From: JBIIUJ01 sp044340025
GTDB lineage: Bacteria > Pseudomonadota > Alphaproteobacteria > Caulobacterales > Aquidulcibacteraceae
NCBI GenBank assembly: GCA_044340025.1
Contig: JBIIUJ010000046.1
Coordinates: forward strand, 1-16,396
Direction: 5' to 3'
DNA length: 16,396 nucleotides
The notes beneath the pieces are model-generated. The model had not been told where the DNA came from. It ran no database searches and worked only from the letters and a program-made list of their open reading frames with translations. Below are positions 1 to 6,193 of this stretch, piece by piece. A program made the translations under genes and the position numbers. Each line of letters begins with the position of its first letter. The first letter of the stretch is position 1.

Positions 1-49
1 GCACCGCGTCGCGCTTGAACTCGTCGCTGAATCTGACGTTGCCCATCAT
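1..49 (-). CDS. IS3-family transposase OrfA, N-terminal 16 residues
   Basis: Only the first codons lie in the window. They read MMGNVRFSDEFKRDAV, a typical opening of the helix-turn-helix OrfA protein of IS3 elements, which binds the terminal repeats and with OrfB makes the OrfAB transposase by frameshifting. An AGGAGG at 52-57 precedes the tandem ATG codons. The second ATG (46-44) is an equally possible start. The frame runs off the left edge, so whether the transposase is intact cannot be judged. Confidence 0.8.
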   Translation of the reverse strand, partial: MMGNVRFSDEFKRDAV

Positions 50-77
50 GGCCTCCTTGCCTCAAAATTAGGAAGGA

Positions 78-105
78 AGGCGTCCAAGAATCTAGGGGCG
101 ATTCA
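78..105 (-). repeat. putative terminal inverted repeat of the IS3 element
   Basis: The first bases on the minus strand are TGAATCGCCCCTAGATTC and the segment runs on to about 78. The match to the general IS3 terminal pattern (TGA, then a C/G-rich block) is by recognition. The partner repeat is outside the window, so its length is a guess. Confidence 0.55.
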
Positions 106-593
106 CAGGATGGCAGAGGCTGGGCGGGCGGCGGAGAAAACTGTTCTGGCAGAGGCAGATAGACGATGTCTTGCGTCTCGCTCATCACGGCCGCGCCATC
201 GGCGGAGGTCTCATGCTCGACGGTTACGAACACCATCGGCCCCGATTTGCCCTCCTTGGCGGCGATCGCGCGGATGGTGGAGCGGCGTTCGAGAGCAGCG
301 CCGATGTGCGCCTCGCCCAGAAACCGGCAGCGGCTGCCCGCCCACATGCGGCGGGGCAGATCTATCGGCGGCAGGAAGCCGCCGCGGCGCGGGTGGCCAT
401 CTGTCCCCACCTCGCGCATGGGCGCGATCGGCAGGAAGTAGAGCCACAGCCAGAGCGGCGGTATCGGGGCGCCAGGCTCGGCAGAAATGGGGACTGGCCC
501 CTCCAGCGTCGCCGCGAGCGCCCGCACCGGCGCGGCGGTCGCCACATCGGTTCGCACCTCGACGCGATCAATCCAGCTTTCGAACGCTGTCAC
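106..593 (-). pseudogene. FAS1-type (MaoC/hot-dog) acyl-CoA dehydratase, truncated by IS
   Basis: A GTG codon at 593-591, preceded by GGAG (601-604), opens an uninterrupted frame of 162 codons up to the insertion-sequence edge. The residues fit the N-terminal hot-dog domain of the family that includes mesaconyl-C4-CoA hydratase and HTD2-like dehydratases. Visible signatures are FESWIDR near the start, PPLWLWLYFLP (about 45-55), GGFLPPIDLPRRMWAG (71-86), ERRSTI (102-107) and KEGKSGPMVFVTVEHE (113-128), ending in QDIVYLPLPE. Family members are about 280 residues with a second hot-dog domain, which is missing here. Past 105 the frame continues into the IS to the window edge, so a chimeric product is conceivable but would lack the second domain. 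In related bacteria such genes act in acyl-CoA metabolism; the product here is presumably inactive. Confidence 0.75.
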
Positions 594-1049
594 CGCATTG
601 CTCCAAGCCAGAAATGAAACGCATCTCAAGCATTGAGCGATCCAGTCTTCAGCATCAACGGCGAATCCGCAATGCATTCAGAATGCTGCACTCGCGAACA
701 ATCTCGTCCGCTTTCCAGTCCGCGCCGTCGAGTCAGTCCGACTGGCGGACGCAGGGTTGATTGTCGTTCGGCTCGGGCCCGGACGCGCGCTGATCGTGGG
801 GCGCTTTTCCCGCTTCCCGGGTGCGTGTCGAGCGGGGCGCCCAAGCGTATGGAGATGGCCGGCAGGCCGTTGTTCTCGCCCTGTCGGACCGGCGGTGCAC
901 GGTGGCGGCGGCCCTCTCACCGTGGGAGCGACACGACTTTGCAGACGCGCTCGATGCCGCTTTGCCCAGCCGCCGGCACAACCTGTTCCGGGCGGCCCGC
1001 GTGAAGGGCGGCGCCGGCTTCGCCCGCTTCTTCAGCCGGCGCCGTTTCC
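594..1049. other. 456-bp stretch without a convincing gene
   Basis: No frame on either strand combines a ribosome binding site, a plausible start and recognisable protein sequence. The most protein-like reading is plus, 794-1000, with the phrase SPWERHDFADALDAAL. It vaguely resembles the C-terminal end of DUF2244 proteins, but it has no upstream half, no good start, and runs antisense into cydB. It may be a gene remnant. The right part holds the strong hairpin after cydB, and the left part presumably holds the promoter of the truncated dehydratase. Confidence 0.4.
1009..1044 (-). terminator. strong hairpin just after cydB
   Basis: An 11-bp perfect inverted repeat (CGGCGCCGGCT at 1009-1019 and AGCCGGCGCCG at 1034-1044) with a 14-base loop lies five bases beyond the cydB stop codon. 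There is no T-tract on the minus strand, so it is either a hairpin protecting the mRNA 3' end or part of a Rho-dependent stop, rather than a classic intrinsic terminator. Confidence 0.45.
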
Positions 1050-2060
1050 TCAATCGTAGCGCAGCAACGTCGCCTTGCCGCGAAACACATAATAGGCGAG
1101 CGCCGTGTAGCCGATGATCGCAGGCAACACGAAGACGGCCCCCACCAGGATGATGAGCAGGCTTTCGGGCGCGCTCGCCGCTTCGTAGAGCGTGATCTTC
1201 TCGGGCACCACATAAGGATAGAACGAGTAGGCCAGCCCCACGAACGCCAGCACGAACAGGGTGGAGCCCGAGGCAAACGGGATCCAGCCAAACCGGTCGC
1301 GGCTGTCGGGCAAATTGGCGAGCGCGATCCATGTGAGCACCACAAGCGCGAGCGAGAGAAGCGGCAGCGGCGCGAGCAGGAAGACCTCCGGCACAGAGAA
1401 CCACTTTTCGAAGATGCGCGGGCTCACGAGCGGGCTCGCCACCGAAATCGCCATGAAGCCGGCGACGACCCCAAGCAGGCCCAGACGCGCCCAGCGGACC
1501 GCCTTTTTCTGAAGCCCGCTTTCGGTCTTGATGATCAGCCAGGCCGCCCCGATGAAGCCGTAGCCCGCCGTCACGCACAGCGCGACAAGCCCGGCGAAGG
1601 CCACCGTGTCCCAGCGCCACTGGAGCCCCATGATATAGAGGCCGAGCATGAAGCCCTGCGACAGCGCCGTGATCAGCGAGCCCGCCATGAAGGCCCGGTT
1701 CCAGGCGCGCTGATGCCCGCCAGGCGCCTTCACGCGCAGCTCGAAAGCCACCCCGCGCAGGATAAGGCCCAGAAGCATGACCGCCACCGGCAGATAGAGC
1801 GCGGTCAGGATCGCCCCGTGCGCCACAGGAAACGCCACGAGCAGCAGGCCGATGGCGAGCACGAGCCAGGTCTCGTTGGCATCCCAGAACGGCCCGATCG
1901 AGGCGACCATGAGATCGCGCTCCTCGCCCGTCGCCCAGGGCATCAGAATGCCCACGCCGAGGTCGAACCCGTCGAGCACGACATAGATCAGGATCGACAG
2001 ACCCATCAGGCCTGCAAACACCAGGGGCAGCCAGACCGCCGGATCGCCAAACGCCGTCAC
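1050..2060 (-). CDS. cydB: cytochrome bd-type quinol oxidase subunit II
   Basis: This is subunit II of a cytochrome bd-type (CIO-like) quinol oxidase, which oxidises quinol and reduces O2 to water in the inner membrane without pumping protons. The 336-residue protein is strongly hydrophobic along its whole length, with several membrane helices. It carries the family landmarks VLDGFDLGVGIL (about 28-39) and GPFWDANETWLV (about 56-67). The start is GTG at 2060-2058, with GGAG just upstream formed by the end of cydA; the gap to the cydA stop is five bases, so translation is probably coupled. No CydX-like micro-ORF follows, unlike in enterobacterial cyd operons. No cydDC assembly genes are visible in the window. 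The length is normal for the short-form family and nothing looks broken. Confidence 0.96.
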   Translation of the reverse strand: MTAFGDPAVWLPLVFAGLMGLSILIYVVLDGFDLGVGILMPWATGEERDLMVASIGPFWDANETWLVLAIGLLLVAFPVAHGAILTALYLPVAVMLLGLILRGVAFELRVKAPGGHQRAWNRAFMAGSLITALSQGFMLGLYIMGLQWRWDTVAFAGLVALCVTAGYGFIGAAWLIIKTESGLQKKAVRWARLGLLGVVAGFMAISVASPLVSPRIFEKWFSVPEVFLLAPLPLLSLALVVLTWIALANLPDSRDRFGWIPFASGSTLFVLAFVGLAYSFYPYVVPEKITLYEAASAPESLLIILVGAVFVLPAIIGYTALAYYVFRGKATLLRYD

Positions 2061-2065
2061 CGCCC

Positions 2066-3463
2066 CTACTCCGCCGCCACGACGGGCGGGCGCCCTGCGA
2101 GCGCGCCATGCGAGGAGAGCGGGAGATCGGGGGCAAGCTCGCCCTTCGCGGCCTTGGCGGCGAGGTGATAGAGCGCGCCCACATAAGCCGCGATCAGCAG
2201 GGCATAGACGGCGAGATACATCACCAGCGTGGAAGCAACCATCGGCGCAGGCACGGCGGCCACCGCCTCATGGGTCTTGAGCACGCCATCCACCAGCCAG
2301 GGCTGGCGGCCGATTTCGTTGGTGTACCAGCCCGCGAGCGTCGCCACCCAGCCCGAAAAGCTCATCGCCACCAGCGCCCGCATCGGCCAGCGGCCAATCC
2401 GCTCGAAGGCGTTCCTGCGCCAGAGCAGCCAGGCCGCCGTCCAGGACACAACGAGCATCAGGAGCCCAACGCCTACCATCACCCGAAATGACCAGAAAAC
2501 CGGGGCGACAGGCGGATGCAGGCGCGTGCCGTCTTCGGCCACGAAGTCGTTGAGGCCGGGCACGACACCATCGGGATCATGCTTCAGGATCAGGCTTGCG
2601 CCATTGGGAACGCCGATCTCGAAATGGTTGGTGCGGGCCTCCTCGTCGGGGATGCCAAACAGCACCAGCGGCACATTGGGGCGTGTCTCCCAATTGCCCT
2701 CCATGGCGGCGATCTTGGCGGGCTGATGCTCCAGCGTGTTGAGGCCATGCAGGTCGCCCGCAAGGATCTGCAACGGGATCAGGATCGCGCCCAGCGTCGC
2801 GCCCGTGCGCAGGCCCACGCGCACGCCGCCGGAGCGGTCGCCCACGAGCCAGCGCCAGGCCGAGAAGCCGGCGATCAGGAAGGCCGCCGTCAGGCCAGAA
2901 GCCAGCAGCGTATGGCTCAGCCGGTAGGGAAGCGAGGGGTTGAAGATGATCGCGAGCCAGTCGGTGGCGTGGGCGATGCCGTCGCGCATCTCGAAGCCGG
3001 CGGGCGTGTGCATCCAGCTGTTGAGCACCAGAATCCAGAAAGCGCTCATCGTGGTGCCGAACGCGACCAGGAACGTCGCCAGCGTATGCAGCCAGCCGGG
3101 AACCCGCGAGAAGCCGAACAGCATGATGCCGAGGAAGACCGCCTCCAGAAAGAAGGCCGTCATCACCTCATAGGCCAGAAGGGGCCCCGCGATATTGCCC
3201 ACCTTCTCCATGAAGCCCGGCCAGTTGGTGCCGATCTGGAAGCTCATGGTGATGCCCGAGACGACGCCCATCGCAAACGAGAGCGCAAACACCTTCACCC
3301 AGAAGCGGTAGGCGTCCATCCAGGCCATGTCCCGGGTGGCGACGAAGCGCAGCTTGAAGAACAACAGCACCCAGCCCAGCGCGATCGTGATGGTGGGAAA
3401 CAGGATGTGGAAGGAGATGTTGGCCGCGAACTGAATGCGCGACAGGATCAGCGTGTCGTCCAT
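2066..3463 (-). CDS. cydA: cytochrome bd-type quinol oxidase subunit I (CIO-like)
   Basis: Subunit I binds quinol and the three haems. Numbering by known E. coli CydA landmarks, the 465-residue protein keeps His19 and His184 as haem ligands, Arg327/Met329 in FWSFRVM (haem b558), Glu99 and Glu107 of the proton path, Lys250 and Glu255 in the Q-loop (KIAAMEGNW), and Glu383/Arg386 in the GWYTNEIGRQPW motif. The Q-loop lacks the long insert of the E. coli type, and the GWYTNEIGRQPW form is typical of cyanide-insensitive (CioA-like) members. The ATG start has AAGGA eight bases upstream, inside the end of the regulator gene; the gap to that gene is four bases. cioA would be an equally valid name. 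All catalytic positions I can place are present, so it should be active as a high-affinity terminal oxidase. Confidence 0.96.
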   Translation of the reverse strand: MDDTLILSRIQFAANISFHILFPTITIALGWVLLFFKLRFVATRDMAWMDAYRFWVKVFALSFAMGVVSGITMSFQIGTNWPGFMEKVGNIAGPLLAYEVMTAFFLEAVFLGIMLFGFSRVPGWLHTLATFLVAFGTTMSAFWILVLNSWMHTPAGFEMRDGIAHATDWLAIIFNPSLPYRLSHTLLASGLTAAFLIAGFSAWRWLVGDRSGGVRVGLRTGATLGAILIPLQILAGDLHGLNTLEHQPAKIAAMEGNWETRPNVPLVLFGIPDEEARTNHFEIGVPNGASLILKHDPDGVVPGLNDFVAEDGTRLHPPVAPVFWSFRVMVGVGLLMLVVSWTAAWLLWRRNAFERIGRWPMRALVAMSFSGWVATLAGWYTNEIGRQPWLVDGVLKTHEAVAAVPAPMVASTLVMYLAVYALLIAAYVGALYHLAAKAAKGELAPDLPLSSHGALAGRPPVVAAE

Positions 3464-3467
3464 CGGG

Positions 3468-4040
3468 TCAGTCCTTTGCGGCCGCGCGGCGGCCTTTCAG
3501 CAGCGGCACGACAGCCTCGGCGTCGCCCACCAGCTTCTGAAGCCTGGCGCCAAGCGAGAGCAGCTGCACGAGGCGCGCAGTCTCCAGCCGGTCCATGTCT
3601 TCATACCAGCCGACCAGAAGCTCGATCAGCGCGCCCAGCTCGCCGATGCGGGCATGGGCGTGGGCGTCGGCCTCGCTCTCCGGCTCGCGCCATTGCAGCT
3701 CGCGCAGCTTGGTCAGCGTGGGGTCGATCTCGCGCTTCTTGCGCTCGGCCACCAGCGTGCGCACGATCTCCCACAGGTCGCCGGGGGTGGTGAAATAGTC
3801 GCGGCGGTCATCGGGAAGGTGCTTCAGCCGCACCAGATTCCACGATTGAAGCTCTTTCAGCGCCATCGAGGCGTTGGAGCGCGAACACCCCACCCGCTCC
3901 ACGATCTGGTCGGCGTTGAGCGGGTCGGCGCTGAGAAACAGCACGGCATAGACCTGCCCGACGGTGCGGTTGATCCCCCAGCGCGACCCCATCTCCCCGA
4001 AATGGAGCACGAATTCCTGCTGCAGCACGGTCATTTTCAT
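3468..4040 (-). CDS. GbsR/MarR-type transcriptional regulator of the cyd operon
   Basis: A 190-residue winged-helix DNA-binding protein. Residues 20-85 hold the helix-turn-helix and wing, with LNADQIVERVGCSRSNASMALKEL-type spacing and the wing containing PDDRRDYF. The C-terminal half is charged and helical, probably the dimer interface. The opening FVLHFGEMGSRWGINRTVGQVYAVLFLS is characteristic of GbsR-family repressors, best known for control of glycine-betaine genes. Here it is the first gene of an operon with cydA and cydB, four bases upstream of cydA, so control of the oxidase and of itself is the natural inference. The signal it senses is unknown. ATG at 4040 has no Shine-Dalgarno sequence, and an in-frame TGA a short way upstream rules out a longer protein from an upstream ATG. 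The mRNA is probably leaderless. Confidence 0.88.
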   Translation of the reverse strand: MKMTVLQQEFVLHFGEMGSRWGINRTVGQVYAVLFLSADPLNADQIVERVGCSRSNASMALKELQSWNLVRLKHLPDDRRDYFTTPGDLWEIVRTLVAERKKREIDPTLTKLRELQWREPESEADAHAHARIGELGALIELLVGWYEDMDRLETARLVQLLSLGARLQKLVGDAEAVVPLLKGRRAAAKD

Positions 4041-4046
4041 GGCCGC

Positions 4047-4074
4047 AGGATATTTCAGAAATTTCTGAAATCAA
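4047..4074 (-). promoter_or_regulatory. putative leaderless promoter of the regulator-cydAB operon
   Basis: On the minus strand TTGATT (4074-4069) and TATCCT (4052-4047) are 16 bases apart. Transcription from such a -10 box would begin at about 4040, the A of the regulator's ATG, which agrees with the absence of a ribosome binding site. The hexamers are each four matches out of six to consensus, so this is inference from position as much as from sequence. Confidence 0.5.
4052..4071. promoter_or_regulatory. 20-bp perfect palindrome, likely operator
   Basis: ATTTCAGAAATTTCTGAAAT is a perfect dyad, strikingly AT-rich in this GC-rich genome, eleven bases upstream of the regulator's start codon. 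It fills the spacer between the proposed -35 and -10 boxes, where a dimeric winged-helix protein would block RNA polymerase. The most economical reading is the binding site for the GbsR-type protein encoded immediately downstream (autoregulation of the cyd operon). Confidence 0.65.
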
Positions 4075-4216
4075 TGTGAATGCGCTGCGAGGAACCGCTT
4101 TTCAACGGTTTGTGTAGGCTATGGCCAGGATCCGCTGAGCACAAATGCCCGGCTGCATTGGAAGCAAAAACTTAAATCCGACCATGCTTGGAACTATTCG
4201 CCGGGAGGAGCGCGCC

Positions 4217-4249
4217 AAAAAATCGAAACCCAGACTAAAAAATCGGAAC
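4217..4249. repeat. two near-identical 13-mers, 20 bases apart
   Basis: AAAAAATCGAAAC (4217-4229) is repeated as AAAAAATCGGAAC (4237-4249), one mismatch, with a start-to-start distance of 20 bases, about two helical turns. It lies downstream of the small minus-strand ORF. Function unknown; with A-runs it may simply be AT-rich low-complexity DNA. Confidence 0.5.
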
Positions 4250-4264
4250 ATCCAACCTAGTCTA

Positions 4265-4456
4265 TTATTTTATAACTACGAATTCCGCCTCGTCAGCCTG
4301 CTCCCTGCTAAGGATGCCATCTTCTATACAATTTTCTTTCGCCTCCATAACATAATCTGCAATGCCTGGTGCAGTCGCATTCAAATTATTCAATTCTATC
4401 TCATGCTCGCCCAAAACAATGCCGTTCAGTCTAACACTTACTCGCCGGGTCGCCAT
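4265..4456 (-). CDS. small acidic hypothetical protein, 63 residues
   Basis: I do not recognise this protein. The start ATG (4456-4454) has a good AGGAG six bases upstream, and the translation looks like a folded protein: a basic beta-strand-like start (RRVSVRLNGIVLGEHEIEL), a middle with possible helix (IADYVMEAKENCIEDG), and an acidic end (SREQADEAEFVVIK). It has no signal peptide or membrane segment. It has one cysteine. Its codons are AT-rich, unlike every neighbour, which points to an acquired gene. The opposite strand holds a longer open frame over the same DNA, but that one has no ribosome site and an implausible composition. Could be an orphan cargo gene or a remnant of an integrated element. 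Confidence 0.55.
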   Translation of the reverse strand: MATRRVSVRLNGIVLGEHEIELNNLNATAPGIADYVMEAKENCIEDGILSREQADEAEFVVIK

Positions 4457-4525
4457 TTTGCGCTCCTAAATCCGCGTGCAGACAAGATGTGGGAAGCGCC
4501 AAATTCTTCATCAAGAGGTAGCCAG

Positions 4526-4549
4526 AAAAAATTGGCTCGACACCAATTT
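4526..4549 (-). terminator. intrinsic terminator of tRNA-Val
   Basis: On the minus strand AAATTGG (4549-4543), loop TGTCGAG, CCAATTT (4535-4529) forms a seven-bp stem running straight into T residues (to 4526). It lies about 55 bases beyond the tRNA 3' end in the right orientation. The stem is AT-rich, so only moderately strong. Confidence 0.6.
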
Positions 4550-4604
4550 CTTTCGGGAATCCGGGGAGCCGGAAAACAATCGCTAAACGCGACCTACTAG
4601 GCCA

Positions 4605-4679
<75 letters not shown>

Positions 4680-4707
4680 GGGCATGGTGCCGGTTCGGGA
4701 ACGCGGG

Positions 4708-4736
4708 CGTATAGGCGAGGGCGCAGGGCCGCGCAA
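4708..4736 (-). promoter_or_regulatory. promoter of tRNA-Val
   Basis: TTGCGC (4736-4731) and TATACG (4713-4708) on the minus strand are separated by exactly 17 bases. Transcription would begin about 20-25 bases upstream of the mature tRNA 5' end, a normal leader for RNase P processing. It lies in the only non-coding gap between the hydrolase stop and the tRNA. Confidence 0.65.
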
Positions 4737-4745
4737 GCGCTGCGC

Positions 4746-5678
4746 TCAGCCGACAGAGCTTGTGGCGGCCGCGTCGGGCGCGCAGAAGCGCACGATCGCC
4801 GCGCATACGCGGGCCGGGTCCTCAAGCTCCGGCGTATGGCCCAGATCGTCGAAGGTGATGCATTCGGCGTCTGTTCGAAGGCGGCGCATGGTGTGGGCAT
4901 TGCCCGACGGATGAGAGCGATCGGCCCCGCCCCAGATCGAGAGCAAGGGCTGACCCGGCGCCTGCAACCGGACGGCCGGATCCATGTAGCATTGGTAGGC
5001 GCTCGCCAGCGACCATTGCGCCCCGTGCTGAAAGGATCGCTCCGCGCACCGGCACAGGTCGTCGATCATCTCCCGCTTGCCAACCGACAGCGCATACCAT
5101 TGCGGCATGCGCCTTGGCGCCATGCGGCGCATCGCAAGGTGCCCCAGCACCGGGGTGGCCAGGATGCCCTTGGGATCGCGCGCCGCCTTCCAGACCGCAA
5201 ACGCCTCCACATCGCCAGCCTGCAGAAGGGCCAGATGCGAGACGAGGTCTGGGTAACGCACCGCTATGTCGAGGGCCGCATGGCTCGCGACACACGAGAA
5301 CGCAAGCACCGCGCCCGGACCGGCAACCGATTGCAGGAACAGGGCAAGATCGTCGTTGGTTTCCTGAAATCCGAAGCGATAGTCCTCTGCGGCGGCGGAA
5401 AAACCCATCGCCGGCAGCTCGAACACGACCACCCGAAAATGCTTCGAAAACTCCGCGATCAGATCGTCATAGACTTCGAGCGTCATCGGCGGGTCGGCGC
5501 TGAAGACAATCGTCTGGCCCGCGCCCTGCTCCCGGTAGCGGTATTGCACCTTGGGCGACTGGAAGAAGGCGACGCCCGTGCTGGCGCGCGCCGGCCATCC
5601 CTGGCGGTGCCGGCTCATGCGCTTGCTGGCGCCGGCCGTGTCCAGCAGCGTGGCCCATCGACTGAGCGGGCGCGTCAT
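4746..5678 (-). CDS. alpha/beta hydrolase-fold protein
   Basis: A 310-residue cytosolic protein of the alpha/beta-hydrolase fold; substrate unknown. The chain shows an early strand (QTIVFSADPP, 55-64), a second (FRVVVFELPAMGFS, 81-94), the nucleophile elbow at LAFSCVASHAAL (125-136, Ser128), an acid in WGGADRSHPSGN (Asp253) and a histidine in DLGHTPELEDP (His281). The triad is therefore complete, but the elbow reads A-F-S-C-V instead of the usual G-x-S-x-G. The ATG at 5678 overlaps the stop of the upstream membrane-protein gene by four bases (ATGA), so translation is coupled and the two form an operon. A longer in-frame reading upstream is only the shadow of that neighbour. The divergent LysR gene is the likely regulator. 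Confidence 0.85.
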   Translation of the reverse strand: MTRPLSRWATLLDTAGASKRMSRHRQGWPARASTGVAFFQSPKVQYRYREQGAGQTIVFSADPPMTLEVYDDLIAEFSKHFRVVVFELPAMGFSAAAEDYRFGFQETNDDLALFLQSVAGPGAVLAFSCVASHAALDIAVRYPDLVSHLALLQAGDVEAFAVWKAARDPKGILATPVLGHLAMRRMAPRRMPQWYALSVGKREMIDDLCRCAERSFQHGAQWSLASAYQCYMDPAVRLQAPGQPLLSIWGGADRSHPSGNAHTMRRLRTDAECITFDDLGHTPELEDPARVCAAIVRFCAPDAAATSSVG

Positions 5679-6103
5679 GATGTGCGCCCAGCGGAGCGAT
5701 TGGCGATGAAAAGAGCGCCGCTGGTCACCGCAAGATAGGCGGCGATCGCCAGGTGGCGCGCCACGATGGAGGGGTCGGCGCCCGATTGGTGCGTCAGCCA
5801 GGCGTCGCCCAGGGGCAGGACCAGCGCGACGATGGCCGTCCACATCAGCGCCTGCAAATCCCGCCGCAGCAGAAGCACCGTCACGACAGCTGCGATGAAG
5901 GCGGTCCGCAGGCCATAGACCTGCACCCACGCGAGCATGTCGGCGCCGCCGATCGGCGCCCCGAAATAGGTCGCAAAACCCACTGGGTCTGCAAGCGCGC
6001 GGACCGCATTGAGCGCTTGCAGCGCGGCCATTGGCGTGGCGAGCCAGAAGCCCATTGTTCGAACGGCGGGTCGTTTCTGCGTCTGGAGTGTGGTGGCGGT
6101 CAT
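5675..6103 (-). CDS. DUF4267-like small membrane protein
   Basis: A 142-residue protein with about four hydrophobic helices (around 18-35, 55-78, 85-103 and 115-135). The layout resembles DUF4267 proteins: an opening G(F/Y)WLA-type helix, LADPVGFATYFGAP, a central VYGLRTAFIA helix, LPLGDAWL and a final HLAIAAYLAVTSGALF helix. DUF4267 has no established function. I chose ATG at 6103 because AGGAGG (6109-6114) lies five bases upstream; an earlier in-frame ATG at 6172 has no ribosome site and would run into the control region. Its stop overlaps the hydrolase start. The first gene of a two-gene operon transcribed away from a LysR gene. Confidence 0.8.
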   Translation of the reverse strand: MTATTLQTQKRPAVRTMGFWLATPMAALQALNAVRALADPVGFATYFGAPIGGADMLAWVQVYGLRTAFIAAVVTVLLLRRDLQALMWTAIVALVLPLGDAWLTHQSGADPSIVARHLAIAAYLAVTSGALFIANRSAGRTS

Positions 6104-6146
6104 GGGAGCCTCCTGTGTTGATGCAGAGGCTAGCCGACGAAAGTCC

Positions 6147-6161
6147 CTCAGGACGCTTGAG
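6147..6161. promoter_or_regulatory. T-N11-A LysR-type box
   Basis: CTCAGGACGCTTGAG is an imperfect dyad (CTCA, seven bases, TGAG) with T at 6148 and A at 6160, which is exactly the T-N11-A core recognised by LysR-type regulators. It lies between the divergent DUF4267 and lysR genes, so autorepression of lysR and activation of the hydrolase operon from one site is the usual arrangement. Confidence 0.6.
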
Positions 6162-6193
6162 TTTTCGCGCAAATGGAAGAATGGATTTCACCC

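Larger units (their letters stand above)
1..105 (-). mobile_element. IS3-family insertion sequence, left end only
   Basis: Read on the minus strand, a terminus beginning TGAATCGCCCCTAGATTC at position 105 is followed about 55 bases later by a well-spaced AGGAGG and the start of an IS3-type OrfA. TGA followed by a GCCCC-rich terminal repeat is usual for this family. The sequence to the right of 105 is a gene that breaks off at this point, which supports 105 as the element boundary. The other end, and therefore any target duplication, lies outside the window. The exact first base is inferred from the TGA convention and could be off by a few bases. Confidence 0.75.
4141..4604. other. AT-rich islet beside tRNA-Val
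   Basis: Base composition drops visibly here compared with the flanks: A/T runs, TTTTATAA-type stretches and AATTC sites are frequent. The islet lies between the 3' end of tRNA-Val and the cyd operon promoter. It contains one small ORF, the tRNA terminator and a pair of near-identical 13-mers. Sequence next to a tRNA 3' end is a common landing site for integrative elements, so a decayed insertion is possible, but I find no integrase and no copy of the tRNA end marking the far side. Confidence 0.55.

Noticed and set aside
733..2184. 483-residue minus-strand ORF over cydB
   Set aside because: Shadow frame of cydB; the real frame has complete CydB motifs.
2516..3793. 425-residue plus-strand ORF opposite cydA
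   Set aside because: Composition is Gln/Arg/His-rich antisense shadow of cydA; no domain or ribosome site.
4060..4140. Fnr/FixK box upstream of the cyd operon
   Set aside because: Only one TTGAT half-site is present; the second half (ATCAA after four bases) is missing.
4145..4600. 151-residue plus-strand ORF across the AT-rich islet
   Set aside because: No ribosome site, implausible composition, and it is antisense to the 63-residue ORF, which has a good ribosome site, and to the tRNA terminator.
5679..6191. N-terminal extension of the hydrolase to a 481-residue protein
   Set aside because: The extension is the out-of-frame shadow of the DUF4267-like gene; the ATGA overlap gives a natural start at 5678.
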